Shown here: positions 26,236 to 35,247 of the stretch, piece by piece
Numbering within the stretch: the first letter of the stretch is position 1
How the letters are laid out: each line of letters starts with the position of its first letter
Source of the DNA: an uncultured Candidatus Nitrosopumilus sp.
Lineage (GTDB): Archaea > Thermoproteota > Nitrososphaeria > Nitrososphaerales > Nitrosopumilaceae
Length of the DNA stretch: 43,449 nucleotides
Assembly (NCBI GenBank): GCA_951812645.1
Contig: CATOSM010000006.1
Span: 1 to 43,449, forward strand
Reading direction: 5' to 3'
The notes under the pieces: generated by a model
Database searches by the model: none
What the model was told of the DNA's origin: nothing
Seen by the model: only the letters and a program-made list of their open reading frames with translations
Program-made: the position numbers and the translations under genes

Positions 26236-26725
26236 GTGTTGCGCCTCTGTCAGAAATTTGAATCTCACTGTCTTGTGCAACATATGGCTTTACAGCAAGT
26301 TGGGCAGGAGTGTAAATCAGACCCTCTTTTGTGAACGATGATAATTCGTAATCGTTAGTCATGTAAAGTGCGTAAAACGGACAGGCATCAACGCAAAGAC
26401 CGCAGAAAACACATTTTCCGTAATCAATTTGAGGCATGATTGATTTTTTGTTTTGTGTTTGTTCCTCAGGAACTTTTACCATTGCAATAGCTTCTGCAAC
26501 TCCTTCACATGCGATTGAACACAATTGACAGCCTGTACAGTGATCATGAAATAGCATATGTCTGCCTTTTAATCCAGCAATACCAACGCCTGTTGATGGA
26601 TCAAATTGATATCCGTCACCTACAAATTTTAGTTTCTCCTCAGGATAGCGAAGTGTAAATCGCTTTGTGGCAATGTGTTTAATTCCAGAATTTAATGCCC
26701 GAATGATGCCGGTTGCGGTTCCCAT
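26228..26725 (-). CDS. nuoI: Complex I iron-sulfur subunit I
   Basis: 165 residues with two [4Fe-4S] ferredoxin motifs: C63-x2-C66-x2-C69-x3-C73 and C105-x2-C108-x2-C111-x3-C115. These carry electrons toward NuoB. Because NuoE, F and G are missing from the operon, the physiological electron donor is probably reduced ferredoxin or another protein docking near this subunit rather than NADH. The ATG overlaps the nuoH stop by one base. Confidence 0.95.
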   Translation of the reverse strand: MGTATGIIRALNSGIKHIATKRFTLRYPEEKLKFVGDGYQFDPSTGVGIAGLKGRHMLFHDHCTGCQLCSIACEGVAEAIAMVKVPEEQTQNKKSIMPQIDYGKCVFCGLCVDACPFYALYMTNDYELSSFTKEGLIYTPAQLAVKPYVAQDSEIQISDRGATHG

Positions 26726-28023
26726 TATTGCAATCCTCCCGGTCCCAGCACTCCAGCGTAAAGCAGGCCAAGTGCAATAAAGATGTTAACGAATGCTAAT
26801 CCAATCAATTTGGTCCATCCCAGGCTCAACAGCATATCAATCCTGATTCTTGGGAACACGCCTCTAGGTAGCAAGATAAAGAAGATCACACCTACGGTTT
26901 TCAAAACAAACCAAAATGTGCCATTAAGCATTGCCTGATCAAATAACGGCAATCCGGGGAATGGACCCACAGTGACAGGACCCATTTCAACTCCAGTGAG
27001 AAGTTCCTCTGGGAATGGAGGTACAACCATCGGACCGTTCCATCCGCCAAGGAAAATTACGACAAACAATGCTGCAAATGCATAAAGCTTCAGATAAGTT
27101 CCTAATTGAACAAGACCGTACATCATACCAGACAATTCAGTTAGCCATCCAGCAACAATTTCACTTTCTGCCTCCGGTAAATCAAATGGAATTCTTTCTA
27201 ATTCTGCAAGCATTGTAATAAAGAAAACAATTGCACCAACCGGCAAGAATACAATCCATGGGAAACTGGATTGGCTTGCAGCAATCTCAGACAGATTTAG
27301 GGAGCCAGTTAGCATTACAACGCCTAACAAAGACAAAATTAACGGAATCTCAAATGAGACCATTTGGAATAGGGCCCTAATGCCACCAATGAATGGGAAT
27401 TTACTGTTTGCAGACCATGCAGAAAGAATTGTAATAATTGGGAAAAATCCAATTACTGCAAAGACTCCAAGCAGTCCCATCTCTACATCTGCAACTACCC
27501 AACCGGGTGCAACAGGAATGAACGCGACAAATGATGCTGCAGCTGCAACAAAGAGGACGGGAGCCGCCCAGAAAATAGGCTTATCAGCCTTTGCGGGAAT
27601 GATAATTTCCTTTGAAATCAATTTTAGGCCGTCGCCCATTAATTGTAATATGCCCTCAACCTTTCCACAATAGAAAGGACCTACTCTTAATTGCAATTTT
27701 GCAAGCATTTTTCTTTCAATGAAAATTGTGCCAGCAGCTAGCAATGCAGCAAAACCAAATCCAGGAAATGCCATGACCCTGAAGATGTCAGTTGCCATGA
27801 ATGCATGAACTACAGGAAGAACGCGTGTAGGATCTGCCATCCAAGTAAATGCAAGGAATGGCGTAAGCAATTCCCCATCAATTACAGGCATTGGAACAAC
27901 AAATAGAATCATCATGACTGCCGGAAGCCCAATGACGGCCAGAATTAGCATTATCCAAAATATGTTATCAAGCAGGGACTTGATGAATTCACTAAGTTTG
28001 AAGTTTGGTGCAATGACAGACAT
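26725..28023 (-). CDS. nuoH: Complex I subunit H
   Basis: 432 residues with eight or nine membrane helices, forming the quinone entry tunnel at the junction with the peripheral arm. AGTIFIERKMLAKLQLRVGP (the first cytoplasmic loop) and AELERIPFDLPEAESEIVAG (the quinone-site acidic loop) are textbook NuoH blocks. The protein is longer than many bacterial homologues (about 325-350) because of an insertion near 310-360 (PPFPEELLTGVEMGP). It follows nuoD with no gap. Confidence 0.95.
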   Translation of the reverse strand: MSVIAPNFKLSEFIKSLLDNIFWIMLILAVIGLPAVMMILFVVPMPVIDGELLTPFLAFTWMADPTRVLPVVHAFMATDIFRVMAFPGFGFAALLAAGTIFIERKMLAKLQLRVGPFYCGKVEGILQLMGDGLKLISKEIIIPAKADKPIFWAAPVLFVAAAASFVAFIPVAPGWVVADVEMGLLGVFAVIGFFPIITILSAWSANSKFPFIGGIRALFQMVSFEIPLILSLLGVVMLTGSLNLSEIAASQSSFPWIVFLPVGAIVFFITMLAELERIPFDLPEAESEIVAGWLTELSGMMYGLVQLGTYLKLYAFAALFVVIFLGGWNGPMVVPPFPEELLTGVEMGPVTVGPFPGLPLFDQAMLNGTFWFVLKTVGVIFFILLPRGVFPRIRIDMLLSLGWTKLIGLAFVNIFIALGLLYAGVLGPGGLQ

Positions 28024-29157
28024 TTATCGGTCTGCCTCCACTGGCCAATAATTCAAACTCCAATATACTGATGGCATGTTACCAAGTTTTTCGCCTCGTA
28101 GAAGATTTGGTAATGCGATTAGGTTTCTAAAAGAAGGCACACTCAACTTTACCCTATACGGTTCTGCTTTTGCATCAGATACGATATAGCATCCCAAGGA
28201 GCCCCTGCCTGACTCTACTCGCTTGTAGACGGATTCCAACCCTTTGGTTTTTGGATTTGGTTTTAGCTTAACTCTAACGGAACCTGATTTTGGCATTTTT
28301 TGTAATGCCTGTCTAATGATGTTGCAACTCTCCATCATATCAAGCCAGGGTATTCTAGATCTTGCATAAGAATCTCCTTCTTTCATGACATTAGTGTGAA
28401 CGTCTAGTTCGTCATAGACATCATATGGTTCCTTGACTCTAAGATCATAATCTACGCCACTTGCACGAAGTACAGAACCGGTGGTTCCATATCTTATGGC
28501 ATCTTGTCTTGATAAAACTCCCGTATCCCTAGTTCTTGAAATCAGGATGGGGTTATCATAAAATACGGCAGCATACTCTTTGATACGTTTTTCAAAATAG
28601 TTTACTTGACGTAGGCAAACATCTTCAAAGTTTGGCGGCAAGTCGTTTCTAACTCCGCCTGGAACAAAATGAGCGTGCGTTACTCTGGCACCAGTCATTT
28701 TTTCCATAAGATCAATCAAGAGCTCACGATCACCTGCAGGCCACATGAACATGGTGGAATGTCCCAAGAAGATTCCGTAAATTGCTAGCCAGTACATTAT
28801 GTAGATACATCTGTTTAGTTCAGATGCAATCACTCTAACGTATTTTGCACGCTCTGGAACTTCTATTCCAAGTAATTCCTCTGCCCCCAAAACATACGGA
28901 TAGAGTACATTGCATGAATCGTGAATTACTGGCCTTTCCAAGTGAGGAATATTAGTGATGTAATTTCTATACTCTGCCATTTTTTCTTCTCCGCGGTGAA
29001 CGTAGCCCGGATCAGGATCACATGCAACGATATAATCGCCGTCAATTTGTACAACAATTCTCATGTGGCCAGAACCAGGATGCTGCGGTCCAACATTGAG
29101 AGTCATGATTCTCTCGTCAACTTTTTGGAGTGCTAATCCCGGCGGTAACTCTGTCAT
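28024..29157 (-). CDS. nuoD: Complex I 49-kDa-type subunit D
   Basis: 377 residues; it forms the quinone-reducing site with NuoB. GPQHPGSGHMR holds the quinone-facing His, HRGEEK (54-59) is the standard motif derived from a hydrogenase large subunit, and SRIPWLDMMES and KVKLKPNPK-type strands follow. As in other complex I proteins, the nickel-site cysteines of hydrogenases are absent. The ATG lies 2 bp after the nuoC stop. Confidence 0.95.
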   Translation of the reverse strand: MTELPPGLALQKVDERIMTLNVGPQHPGSGHMRIVVQIDGDYIVACDPDPGYVHRGEEKMAEYRNYITNIPHLERPVIHDSCNVLYPYVLGAEELLGIEVPERAKYVRVIASELNRCIYIMYWLAIYGIFLGHSTMFMWPAGDRELLIDLMEKMTGARVTHAHFVPGGVRNDLPPNFEDVCLRQVNYFEKRIKEYAAVFYDNPILISRTRDTGVLSRQDAIRYGTTGSVLRASGVDYDLRVKEPYDVYDELDVHTNVMKEGDSYARSRIPWLDMMESCNIIRQALQKMPKSGSVRVKLKPNPKTKGLESVYKRVESGRGSLGCYIVSDAKAEPYRVKLSVPSFRNLIALPNLLRGEKLGNMPSVYWSLNYWPVEADR

Positions 29158-29159
29158 CC

Positions 29160-29759
29160 CTATCTGCCTTTTATTGCAAAGTCCTTTCGAAGTGGCGGTA
29201 AATCTGCCCAGTCCTCTGGCAAAAGCAATCGTCTGTTATCAGGATGGCCCTCAAAGAAAACTCCAAACATTTCAAAAACTTCCCTTTCATGAAATTCAAC
29301 GCTGTAAAATACATCTCTAAGAGTGGGTAGCTTTGTGGCATCATTTCCAGGTATTGGATCAGTTTCTCTTTGAGCTCTAGTGGCCAAAACAAGGACTTGC
29401 CTTGCTAATGAGGAATCAGTATACGAACCAATATGATAAACGACCTCAATTTCGTCATCTGCAGGATAATCTACGCCTGAAACAGATTCGACATGATCAT
29501 AATTTAGCCCATCGCGGATAAATTCAGCCACGTCATGGACATTTTCTCTGCCAACGTTAATTCTAACCCTATCCTCTTTTACAAACCCAACCTCGACTTT
29601 ATCACCGAATTTTTCAACGATTTTATCAGAAATACTTTTTTCAAATGCAGGTAATTCTACCGGAGGAGCTTCGGGTTTCTTTGCTGCAGGCTTTGGCGGG
29701 GGTGATTTTACTTCAGGCTTGGCATCTGCAGGAGGATTTTCAGTTTGAGTGCCCATCAT
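29160..29759 (-). CDS. nuoC: Complex I 30-kDa-type subunit C
   Basis: 199 residues. The first 40 are Pro/Lys/Ala-rich and low in complexity, probably disordered. The rest is the NuoC fold ending in the signature FHEREVFEMFGVFFEGHPDN and LLPEDWADLPPLRKDF, which docks NuoC to NuoD. The ATG overlaps the nuoB stop in the pattern ATGA (29756-29759), pointing to translational coupling. Confidence 0.94.
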   Translation of the reverse strand: MMGTQTENPPADAKPEVKSPPPKPAAKKPEAPPVELPAFEKSISDKIVEKFGDKVEVGFVKEDRVRINVGRENVHDVAEFIRDGLNYDHVESVSGVDYPADDEIEVVYHIGSYTDSSLARQVLVLATRAQRETDPIPGNDATKLPTLRDVFYSVEFHEREVFEMFGVFFEGHPDNRRLLLPEDWADLPPLRKDFAIKGR

Positions 29760-30280
29760 ACAAACTTCCTAGCCTTCATTCTCTTGATTTTCTCTTGCAA
29801 TAACATACATCCTTGAATAAGAGTTTCAGGTCTAGGTGGGCAACCTGGAACATAGACATCAACTGGAATAACTCCATCAATTCCCGGAAGTACATTGTAT
29901 GAATCAAAATACAGACCTCCAGTAATTGCACAGGCGCCCATAGCAATCACGTACTTTGGTTCTGGCATTTGATCATAAACTAATCTGAGACGTGGCGCCA
30001 TTTTTCTTGTGATGGTTCCTTGGACAACCACAAGATCGCATTGTCTAAGTGAACCGAATGCTTCAATGATACCAAATCTTTCAACATCGTATCTGGGACT
30101 CGATGCTGCACCAAACTCAACACTGCAACAAGCTGTTTCAATGTGGACAGGCCAGAGCGACCAAATTCTACCCCAATTAATGGCATAGCCCAATGGCTTG
30201 TCAATTGCCTTTTCTAAAATATCTCCCAACTTTCCTACAAAGACATTTGCATTTTCCGGTGTGACTAAATCTTTAAGCAA
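29756..30280 (-). CDS. nuoB: Complex I N2 cluster subunit B
   Basis: 174 residues. The ligands of the terminal [4Fe-4S] cluster N2 are all present: C51-C52 in ETACCSVEFG, C117 in GACAITGG, and C147 in VPGCPPRPE. This cluster hands electrons to quinone at the interface with NuoD. The start is TTG 30280, since no upstream ATG fits; the gap to nuoA is 40 bp, the widest in the operon. Confidence 0.94.
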   Translation of the reverse strand: MLKDLVTPENANVFVGKLGDILEKAIDKPLGYAINWGRIWSLWPVHIETACCSVEFGAASSPRYDVERFGIIEAFGSLRQCDLVVVQGTITRKMAPRLRLVYDQMPEPKYVIAMGACAITGGLYFDSYNVLPGIDGVIPVDVYVPGCPPRPETLIQGCMLLQEKIKRMKARKFV

Positions 30281-30320
30281 TTTTATCCCCTATCCCCGTA
30301 AATACAATTTCTATAAATAA

Positions 30321-30695
30321 TTACCATATTCTTCTTCTCCCTGATTGATATAATGCAAATGCCATTGCACCAAACATAATTGCCAAAAATCCCATCATAG
30401 GCAAAGTCGCCATCTTTGGAATTTCTAAAAGTGCACTTCCCCATGCATACAAGAAAATTGCCATTACGTCAAAGACCACAAACATCAGAATATACGGATA
30501 ATACTGCATCATGAAATGGGTTCGTCCCTCTCCTGACGGGACTTGACCGCATTCCATCGGCAAAAATTTAACCGGATTGCTTCTTTTTCGAGGGGAAACC
30601 ATTCTTGAAATAACCAAGGCTGGAGCCATAGCTACCATACCAAACGCAAACATCAATACAACGGTACTGTAATTGCCCGCCAATTCCCCGACCAA
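30321..30695 (-). CDS. nuoA: Complex I subunit A
   Basis: 124 residues and three membrane helices. The conserved NuoA loop appears as KFLPMECGQVPSGEGRTHFM, with the Glu-Cys pair that lies near the quinone tunnel, followed by MQYYPYILMFVVFDVMAIFL. The start is TTG 30695, with GGTGA seven bases upstream on this strand. CTTTTTATAC (about 30725-30734) is the likely TATA box. It is the first gene of the 11-gene operon A-B-C-D-H-I-J-K-M-L-N. Confidence 0.94.
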   Translation of the reverse strand: MVGELAGNYSTVVLMFAFGMVAMAPALVISRMVSPRKRSNPVKFLPMECGQVPSGEGRTHFMMQYYPYILMFVVFDVMAIFLYAWGSALLEIPKMATLPMMGFLAIMFGAMAFALYQSGRRRIW

Positions 30696-30807
30696 TTTAG
30701 CTTTTCACCCTGATTTTTGTATAAAAAGGTATGTTTCGTTTTTGGATCAAAATTTGGAAAAAATATTTTTGAAAAGGACTTAATAGGATAACATCAGAAA
30801 GGCGATC

Positions 30808-31272
30808 ATGTCATTGAATGTGGGAGACGTTGCTCCAGGATTTGAGCTTCCGGATACCGAATTGAAACTGAGGACTTTGGAGGAATTTAAAGGAGGAAAA
30901 ATAGTCTTATCGTTCATAGTCGCAGCCAGCTCTCCAGTCTGTGAAGCAGAACTCTGTACATTTAGAGACTCTTGGAAGGAAATCTCAGATACTGGTGCCA
31001 AGGTGATAGCAATTAGTAATGACGGACCGTTTGCAAACAAGGCATTTGCAGAAAAACACAGCTTTAACTTTCCATTGTTAGGAGATTATACAAGTAAAAC
31101 GATCAAAGATTATGATGTTCTGATGCCAGACTTGCTTCATATCAAAGATTACAACGCAGCAAAACGCTCTGTCTTTATAATTAATGAAGATGGTAAAATC
31201 GGTTACAGGTGGGTTTCAGAGGATCCATTAAAAGAGCCAAACTATGAAGAGATTAAAAATTTCTTAAAATAA
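30808..31272 (+). CDS. Peroxiredoxin (AhpC/TSA family)
   Basis: 154 residues with a thioredoxin-like fold, reducing hydrogen peroxide or organic peroxides. The peroxidatic site is SSPVCEAELCTFRDSW, equivalent to the usual TxxC motif with Ser in place of Thr; the nearby second Cys may act in resolution or may be structural. It is transcribed away from nuoA, so the 112-bp gap holds both promoters. AAAGGCGATC precedes ATG 30808. It is well placed to protect a respiring cell, but a link to complex I is only positional. Confidence 0.88.
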   Translation: MSLNVGDVAPGFELPDTELKLRTLEEFKGGKIVLSFIVAASSPVCEAELCTFRDSWKEISDTGAKVIAISNDGPFANKAFAEKHSFNFPLLGDYTSKTIKDYDVLMPDLLHIKDYNAAKRSVFIINEDGKIGYRWVSEDPLKEPNYEEIKNFLK

Positions 31273-31276
31273 GAAA

Positions 31277-31789
31277 TCATTCCAGATCTGCGATAACGTC
31301 GCCTTTAGCAACAGTTGCACCTTCTTTAATTTTGAGATTTTTCACGACACCATCCTTGTGAGCTTTTACTGCAACCTGCATCTTCATTGACTCCAATGTA
31401 CAAACAGCGTCACCCTTCTTAACAGGATCACCTTCAGATACTGCAATTGATACGACCTTGCCCGGAATCTGGCTTTTCAATGCTAATTGGGCACCTCCTG
31501 AGCCGCTGCCACCGGAGTTTTTGAAAACAACCTCATCAAAATGGGCGTTCATGTTTAGTGTAATTGGAACGTGATCAATTACAAGATTCATTTCACTAGT
31601 TAAAGTCTCAAGATATTTTGCTTTGTGATATTGCTGATCTAAGATAAATTCGATGCCTTTTGCATCCATGGCGATAATTCTTAACTGGTGTTCTTTGTCA
31701 TTGATCTTAACCACATAATCGTTGTTGCCCAAGTTTCCAACAATTTTTGCGTCAAAGGATTTTTCAACGTCAGATATCTTATAGTCCAT
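31277..31789 (-). CDS. Biotin carboxyl carrier protein of acetyl/propionyl-CoA carboxylase
   Basis: 170 residues from ATG 31789; the open frame starts one codon earlier at a TTG. The C-terminal biotinyl domain carries ESMKM with the biotinylated Lys at about residue 136, after a Gly/Ser linker (NSGGSGSGG, about 101-109). The N-terminal part matches the extension seen in archaeal and bacterial carriers. It moves CO2 on biotin between the biotin carboxylase and the carboxyltransferase encoded just upstream. It is the last gene of the three-gene carboxylase operon. Confidence 0.92.
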   Translation of the reverse strand: MDYKISDVEKSFDAKIVGNLGNNDYVVKINDKEHQLRIIAMDAKGIEFILDQQYHKAKYLETLTSEMNLVIDHVPITLNMNAHFDEVVFKNSGGSGSGGAQLALKSQIPGKVVSIAVSEGDPVKKGDAVCTLESMKMQVAVKAHKDGVVKNLKIKEGATVAKGDVIADLE

Positions 31790-31795
31790 CAACCA

Positions 31796-33283
31796 TCAAT
31801 CCAGTTTGTTTTTCCATGTTGCACTGCTGGTACCACCGTTTTGAGCCCTGCTTTTGAAATATTCAGAATGAATGACAGCTGCGGCCAAAGCTGCGTCGCT
31901 CTTTTCTTCTTTTTCTTTCTTGAGGTCTTCAGTCAGTCTGTCAATCATGTCATAACGTTTCAGAAAGTCAGTGGACAGTTCTCCTTTTTTGTACTCCTCA
32001 GAGTTTAGAATTGTTTTGTAAAGTGGAATGGATGTTTCAACGCCTTCAACATACATGTCACTTAATGCAGTAAGCATTCTTGTTCGTGACTCCTCAAATG
32101 TCGGACCCCACGTACAGAGTTTGGCCATTAGTGAATCATAAAACGGGGATACTGTGCAGCCGGGATAGAGATAGGTGTCACACCTAACGTTTGGTCCTGC
32201 AGGGATTGTTACATCCGGAACGGGTCCAGTTGAGGGTGCAAAGTCCAAAAATGTATCTTCTGCGTTGATTCTACATTCAATCGCATATCCATTCATCCTT
32301 AGATCTTTTTGTTTGAATGGGAGTGGTTCTCCGTTTGCAATATCGATTTGTAGTTTGACAAAGTCCAATCCCGAAACCATCTCACTGATTGGATGCTCTA
32401 CTTGGAGTCTTGCATTGATTTCAATGAAATAAAACTCTCCATTATCTGCCCTCAAGAATTCGGCCGTACCAAGATTGGTGTAATCAACTGCCTCTGCTGC
32501 CCTAACAACTATTTCGCCGATTTCCTCTCTTTTTGCATCATCTACTACAGGAGAGGGGGTCTGTTCAATTAATTTCTGATTTCTTCTTTGAATGGAACAT
32601 TCCCTCTCAAAGAGATGTACTGCATTTCCATGATGATCCCTGCACATCTGATATTCAATGTGTCTTGTTTTTTCTAGGAATTTTTCAACAATTATTGCAG
32701 ACTTTCCAACAGCGGCAATAGATTCGGAGGTTACTGTTTGAAAACCCTCATGCAGCTCTTTGTCATTTGTTACAATTCTGATTCCACGACCCCCACCACC
32801 ATAAACTGATTTTAACATAACAGGATATCCAATATCGTTTGCAACTTTTGCTGCATCTTCTGCATCCCTTACCAATCCAGGACTTCCAGGAACAGTCGGA
32901 ACTTGTGCTTTTAACATTGCAGCCTTGCACACCATTTTATCGCCGCATAAATTCATAGAATCTGCAGAGGGACCAATGAAGGTGATTTTATTTTTTTCAC
33001 ACAATCTTGCAAAGTCATCATTTTCAGAAAGGAAGCCATAGCCAGGATGCACAGCATTGGCACCTGAAGCTAACATGACTTCAAGGATCTTTTCTTGGTT
33101 TAGATAAGATTTTGCGGGAGCGGCCTCTCCGATGTGATAGGATTCATCTGCCTTCTTAACATGTGAGGAATTGTAATCCTCGTCAGAATAGACTGCAACA
33201 GTCCTTATTCCTAGTGCATTGCATGTTCTGATTACACGCAAGGCAATTTCTCCTCTGTTGGCAATCAGTACCTTTTCAATCAT
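31796..33283 (-). CDS. accC: Biotin carboxylase subunit of acetyl/propionyl-CoA carboxylase
   Basis: About 495 residues with an ATP-grasp fold. KVLIANRGEIALRVIRTC is the N-terminal signature, KSVYGGGGRGIRIV the Gly-rich ATP loop, and EINARLQVEHPISE the catalytic Glu/Arg segment. It carboxylates biotin with bicarbonate and ATP. In ammonia-oxidising archaea one bifunctional carboxylase serves both acetyl-CoA and propionyl-CoA in the 3-hydroxypropionate/4-hydroxybutyrate cycle. The start is ATG 33283 (a GTG lies one codon upstream), and the gap to the preceding gene is a few bases. A C-terminal 30-residue extension (EKSDAALAAAVIHSEYFKSR) is beyond the usual domain. Confidence 0.93.
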   Translation of the reverse strand: MIEKVLIANRGEIALRVIRTCNALGIRTVAVYSDEDYNSSHVKKADESYHIGEAAPAKSYLNQEKILEVMLASGANAVHPGYGFLSENDDFARLCEKNKITFIGPSADSMNLCGDKMVCKAAMLKAQVPTVPGSPGLVRDAEDAAKVANDIGYPVMLKSVYGGGGRGIRIVTNDKELHEGFQTVTSESIAAVGKSAIIVEKFLEKTRHIEYQMCRDHHGNAVHLFERECSIQRRNQKLIEQTPSPVVDDAKREEIGEIVVRAAEAVDYTNLGTAEFLRADNGEFYFIEINARLQVEHPISEMVSGLDFVKLQIDIANGEPLPFKQKDLRMNGYAIECRINAEDTFLDFAPSTGPVPDVTIPAGPNVRCDTYLYPGCTVSPFYDSLMAKLCTWGPTFEESRTRMLTALSDMYVEGVETSIPLYKTILNSEEYKKGELSTDFLKRYDMIDRLTEDLKKEKEEKSDAALAAAVIHSEYFKSRAQNGGTSSATWKNKLD

Positions 33284-33289
33284 CACTAA

Positions 33290-34837
33290 TCACAAATTGA
33301 TATTTCCGTGTTTTCTTGGAAGTTGCTTTTCTCTCTTGTTTGCTAGCATTTGGAGTGCTTTGATTATCATCGGCCGTGTTTCAGCTGGATCAATCACATT
33401 ATCTACAGTTCCATGAGATGCTGCCACATATGGATTCTCAAATTTCTCTGCAAACTCATCGATTAGCTGTTTCTTGAGCGCCTCGGGATCGTCTGCTGCG
33501 GCAAGTTCTTTTCTGGACATAATTTTGACTGCCGCCTCTCCACCTAGCACAGCGCATCTTGCAGTTGGCCATGCATAGTTGATATCAGTTCCAAGGTTTT
33601 TACTTCCCATCGCAATGTATGCTCCGCCATATGCCTTACCAATAACCAAAGTGATTCTTGGAACAGTTGCTTCGCAATATGCATACAGCAGTTTACTCCC
33701 ATGCCTAATGATGCCATTGTGTTCCTGGTTAGAACCAGGCATGTAACCCGGAGTATCAACCAGAGTCAGAATGGGAATGTTAAATGAATCACAAAATCTG
33801 ATAAAGCGTGCGGCTTTGTTTGAAGAATCAATATCAAGTGCGCCAGCTAGATGCGTGGGATTATTTGCAATGATTCCAACTGCTTGTCCGTTCATTCTAC
33901 CATAGCCTACAACAATATTTGGTGCAAAGAGTTCATGCACTTCAAAGAACTCACGGTTATCTGCAATAGAATTGATGATTTCTTTCATATCATATGGTTG
34001 TAAGGGATTTTCAGGAATTACATTGATGAGATTGTGATCCAACCTATTTGGATCATCATCTGTCTTTGTTTTTGGCGGTTCCTCTGTATTATTTTGTGGA
34101 AGAAATGAAATTAATTTTTTGATGTAATCCATGCACTGGTATTCATTTTCTGCAACAAAGTGTGCAACACCACTTTTTGAACCATGAGTCATGGCACCGC
34201 CAAGGTCATCAAAGGAGATTTCCTCGCCCAATACAGTCTTGACAACGTCAGGTCCTGTGACAAACATGCTTCCAGCTTTTTCTACCATTATAACAAAATC
34301 AGTCATTGCAGGAGAATAAACAGAACCGCCAGCGGAAGGGCCTATACTTGCAGTAATCTGAGGGATGACTCCTGACGCCAGTTGGTTATGATAAAAGATA
34401 TCTGCAAATCCATCTAAACTCATTATACCCTCTTGAATTCGGGCACCCCCAGAATCCATAATTCCAATCATGGGACATCCGGTTCGAACTGCATGATCCA
34501 TTAATTTTGTAATCTTTTTAGCCCCCATCTGACTGAGCGTGCCACCAAGTACAGTGAAATCATATGCAAAAACAAAGATTTGCCTTCCATTAACATTGCC
34601 ATAACCGCCAACTACACCATCAGTATAGAATTTCTTTTTCTGCATATCATATTCATGATAGTGATGAGTGACCAGGGGGTCAATTTCTGTGAAAGTGCCC
34701 TCATCAACCAGGAGGTTGATTCTTTCACGAGCAGTTAATTTACCTTTCTCGTGTTGTGCCTTGATTCGATCTTGGCCGCCGCCTTGTAATGCGGTTTTAT
34801 TTTTTTGGTTATATCCATCAATCTTTTCAGAATGCAC
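33290..34837 (-). CDS. pccB: Acetyl/propionyl-CoA carboxylase carboxyltransferase subunit
   Basis: 515 residues with the two crotonase-like halves of a biotin-dependent carboxyltransferase. GKLTARERINLLVDEGTF starts the domain. IMDSGGARIQEG and ITASIGPSAGGSVYSPA form the acyl-CoA oxyanion pocket, while TLVDTPGYMPGSNQEHNGII and KAYGGAYIAMGSK form the carboxybiotin site. It transfers CO2 from biotin to acetyl- or propionyl-CoA, the carbon-fixing step of the archaeal 3HP/4HB cycle. The start is GTG 34837; the ATG upstream is in another frame. It is the first gene of the operon, with an AT-rich spacer upstream (34838-34935). Confidence 0.93.
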   Translation of the reverse strand: MHSEKIDGYNQKNKTALQGGGQDRIKAQHEKGKLTARERINLLVDEGTFTEIDPLVTHHYHEYDMQKKKFYTDGVVGGYGNVNGRQIFVFAYDFTVLGGTLSQMGAKKITKLMDHAVRTGCPMIGIMDSGGARIQEGIMSLDGFADIFYHNQLASGVIPQITASIGPSAGGSVYSPAMTDFVIMVEKAGSMFVTGPDVVKTVLGEEISFDDLGGAMTHGSKSGVAHFVAENEYQCMDYIKKLISFLPQNNTEEPPKTKTDDDPNRLDHNLINVIPENPLQPYDMKEIINSIADNREFFEVHELFAPNIVVGYGRMNGQAVGIIANNPTHLAGALDIDSSNKAARFIRFCDSFNIPILTLVDTPGYMPGSNQEHNGIIRHGSKLLYAYCEATVPRITLVIGKAYGGAYIAMGSKNLGTDINYAWPTARCAVLGGEAAVKIMSRKELAAADDPEALKKQLIDEFAEKFENPYVAASHGTVDNVIDPAETRPMIIKALQMLANKREKQLPRKHGNINL

Positions 34838-34935
34838 GACATTCTAAACCAATATGGTTTTCCTATATTTACTTTGAGAATTAAGATTTGTAAAAAAATT
34901 ACAAAAATTTAACGATCAATAGAGATTTTAGAACG

Positions 34936-35247
34936 TCAGGTATTCAAAAGCGGGAATTTTTTATTTGCCGATTTTTGATAGGTTACGAAGGAATCTTTTT
35001 CGTCACCACATTTCTTACATATACAGAATTGAGATACGTTAGGAATATCACAATTATCTTGAAACTCACATTGCGGACATCCAGCAGGGGCCCCACATAC
35101 CATGCACTGTAATTCATCGGCCTGGGCACATTTTTCATGCTTTACGCCCAAACCTTTAGCCCATAAACCAATTTCATTCACAGGAATTTTTTCATTACAG
35201 ACAATGCAAGTTCCAGGAAACTTCATGGGAATTTTCCTCCAACTCAT
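34936..35247 (-). CDS. Small zinc-binding protein, unknown function
   Basis: 103 residues with four CxxC-type pairs: CIVC (14-17), CMVC, CPQC, and CICKKC near the end. A central His-Glu-Lys-Cys may complete a site. The pattern predicts at least two zinc knuckles and no catalytic domain. The ATG overlaps the rfcL stop by 4 bp, so it is co-translated with the clamp loader and may act in DNA replication or repair, or bind RNA. I do not recognise a named family. Confidence 0.7.
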   Translation of the reverse strand: MSWRKIPMKFPGTCIVCNEKIPVNEIGLWAKGLGVKHEKCAQADELQCMVCGAPAGCPQCEFQDNCDIPNVSQFCICKKCGDEKDSFVTYQKSANKKFPLLNT

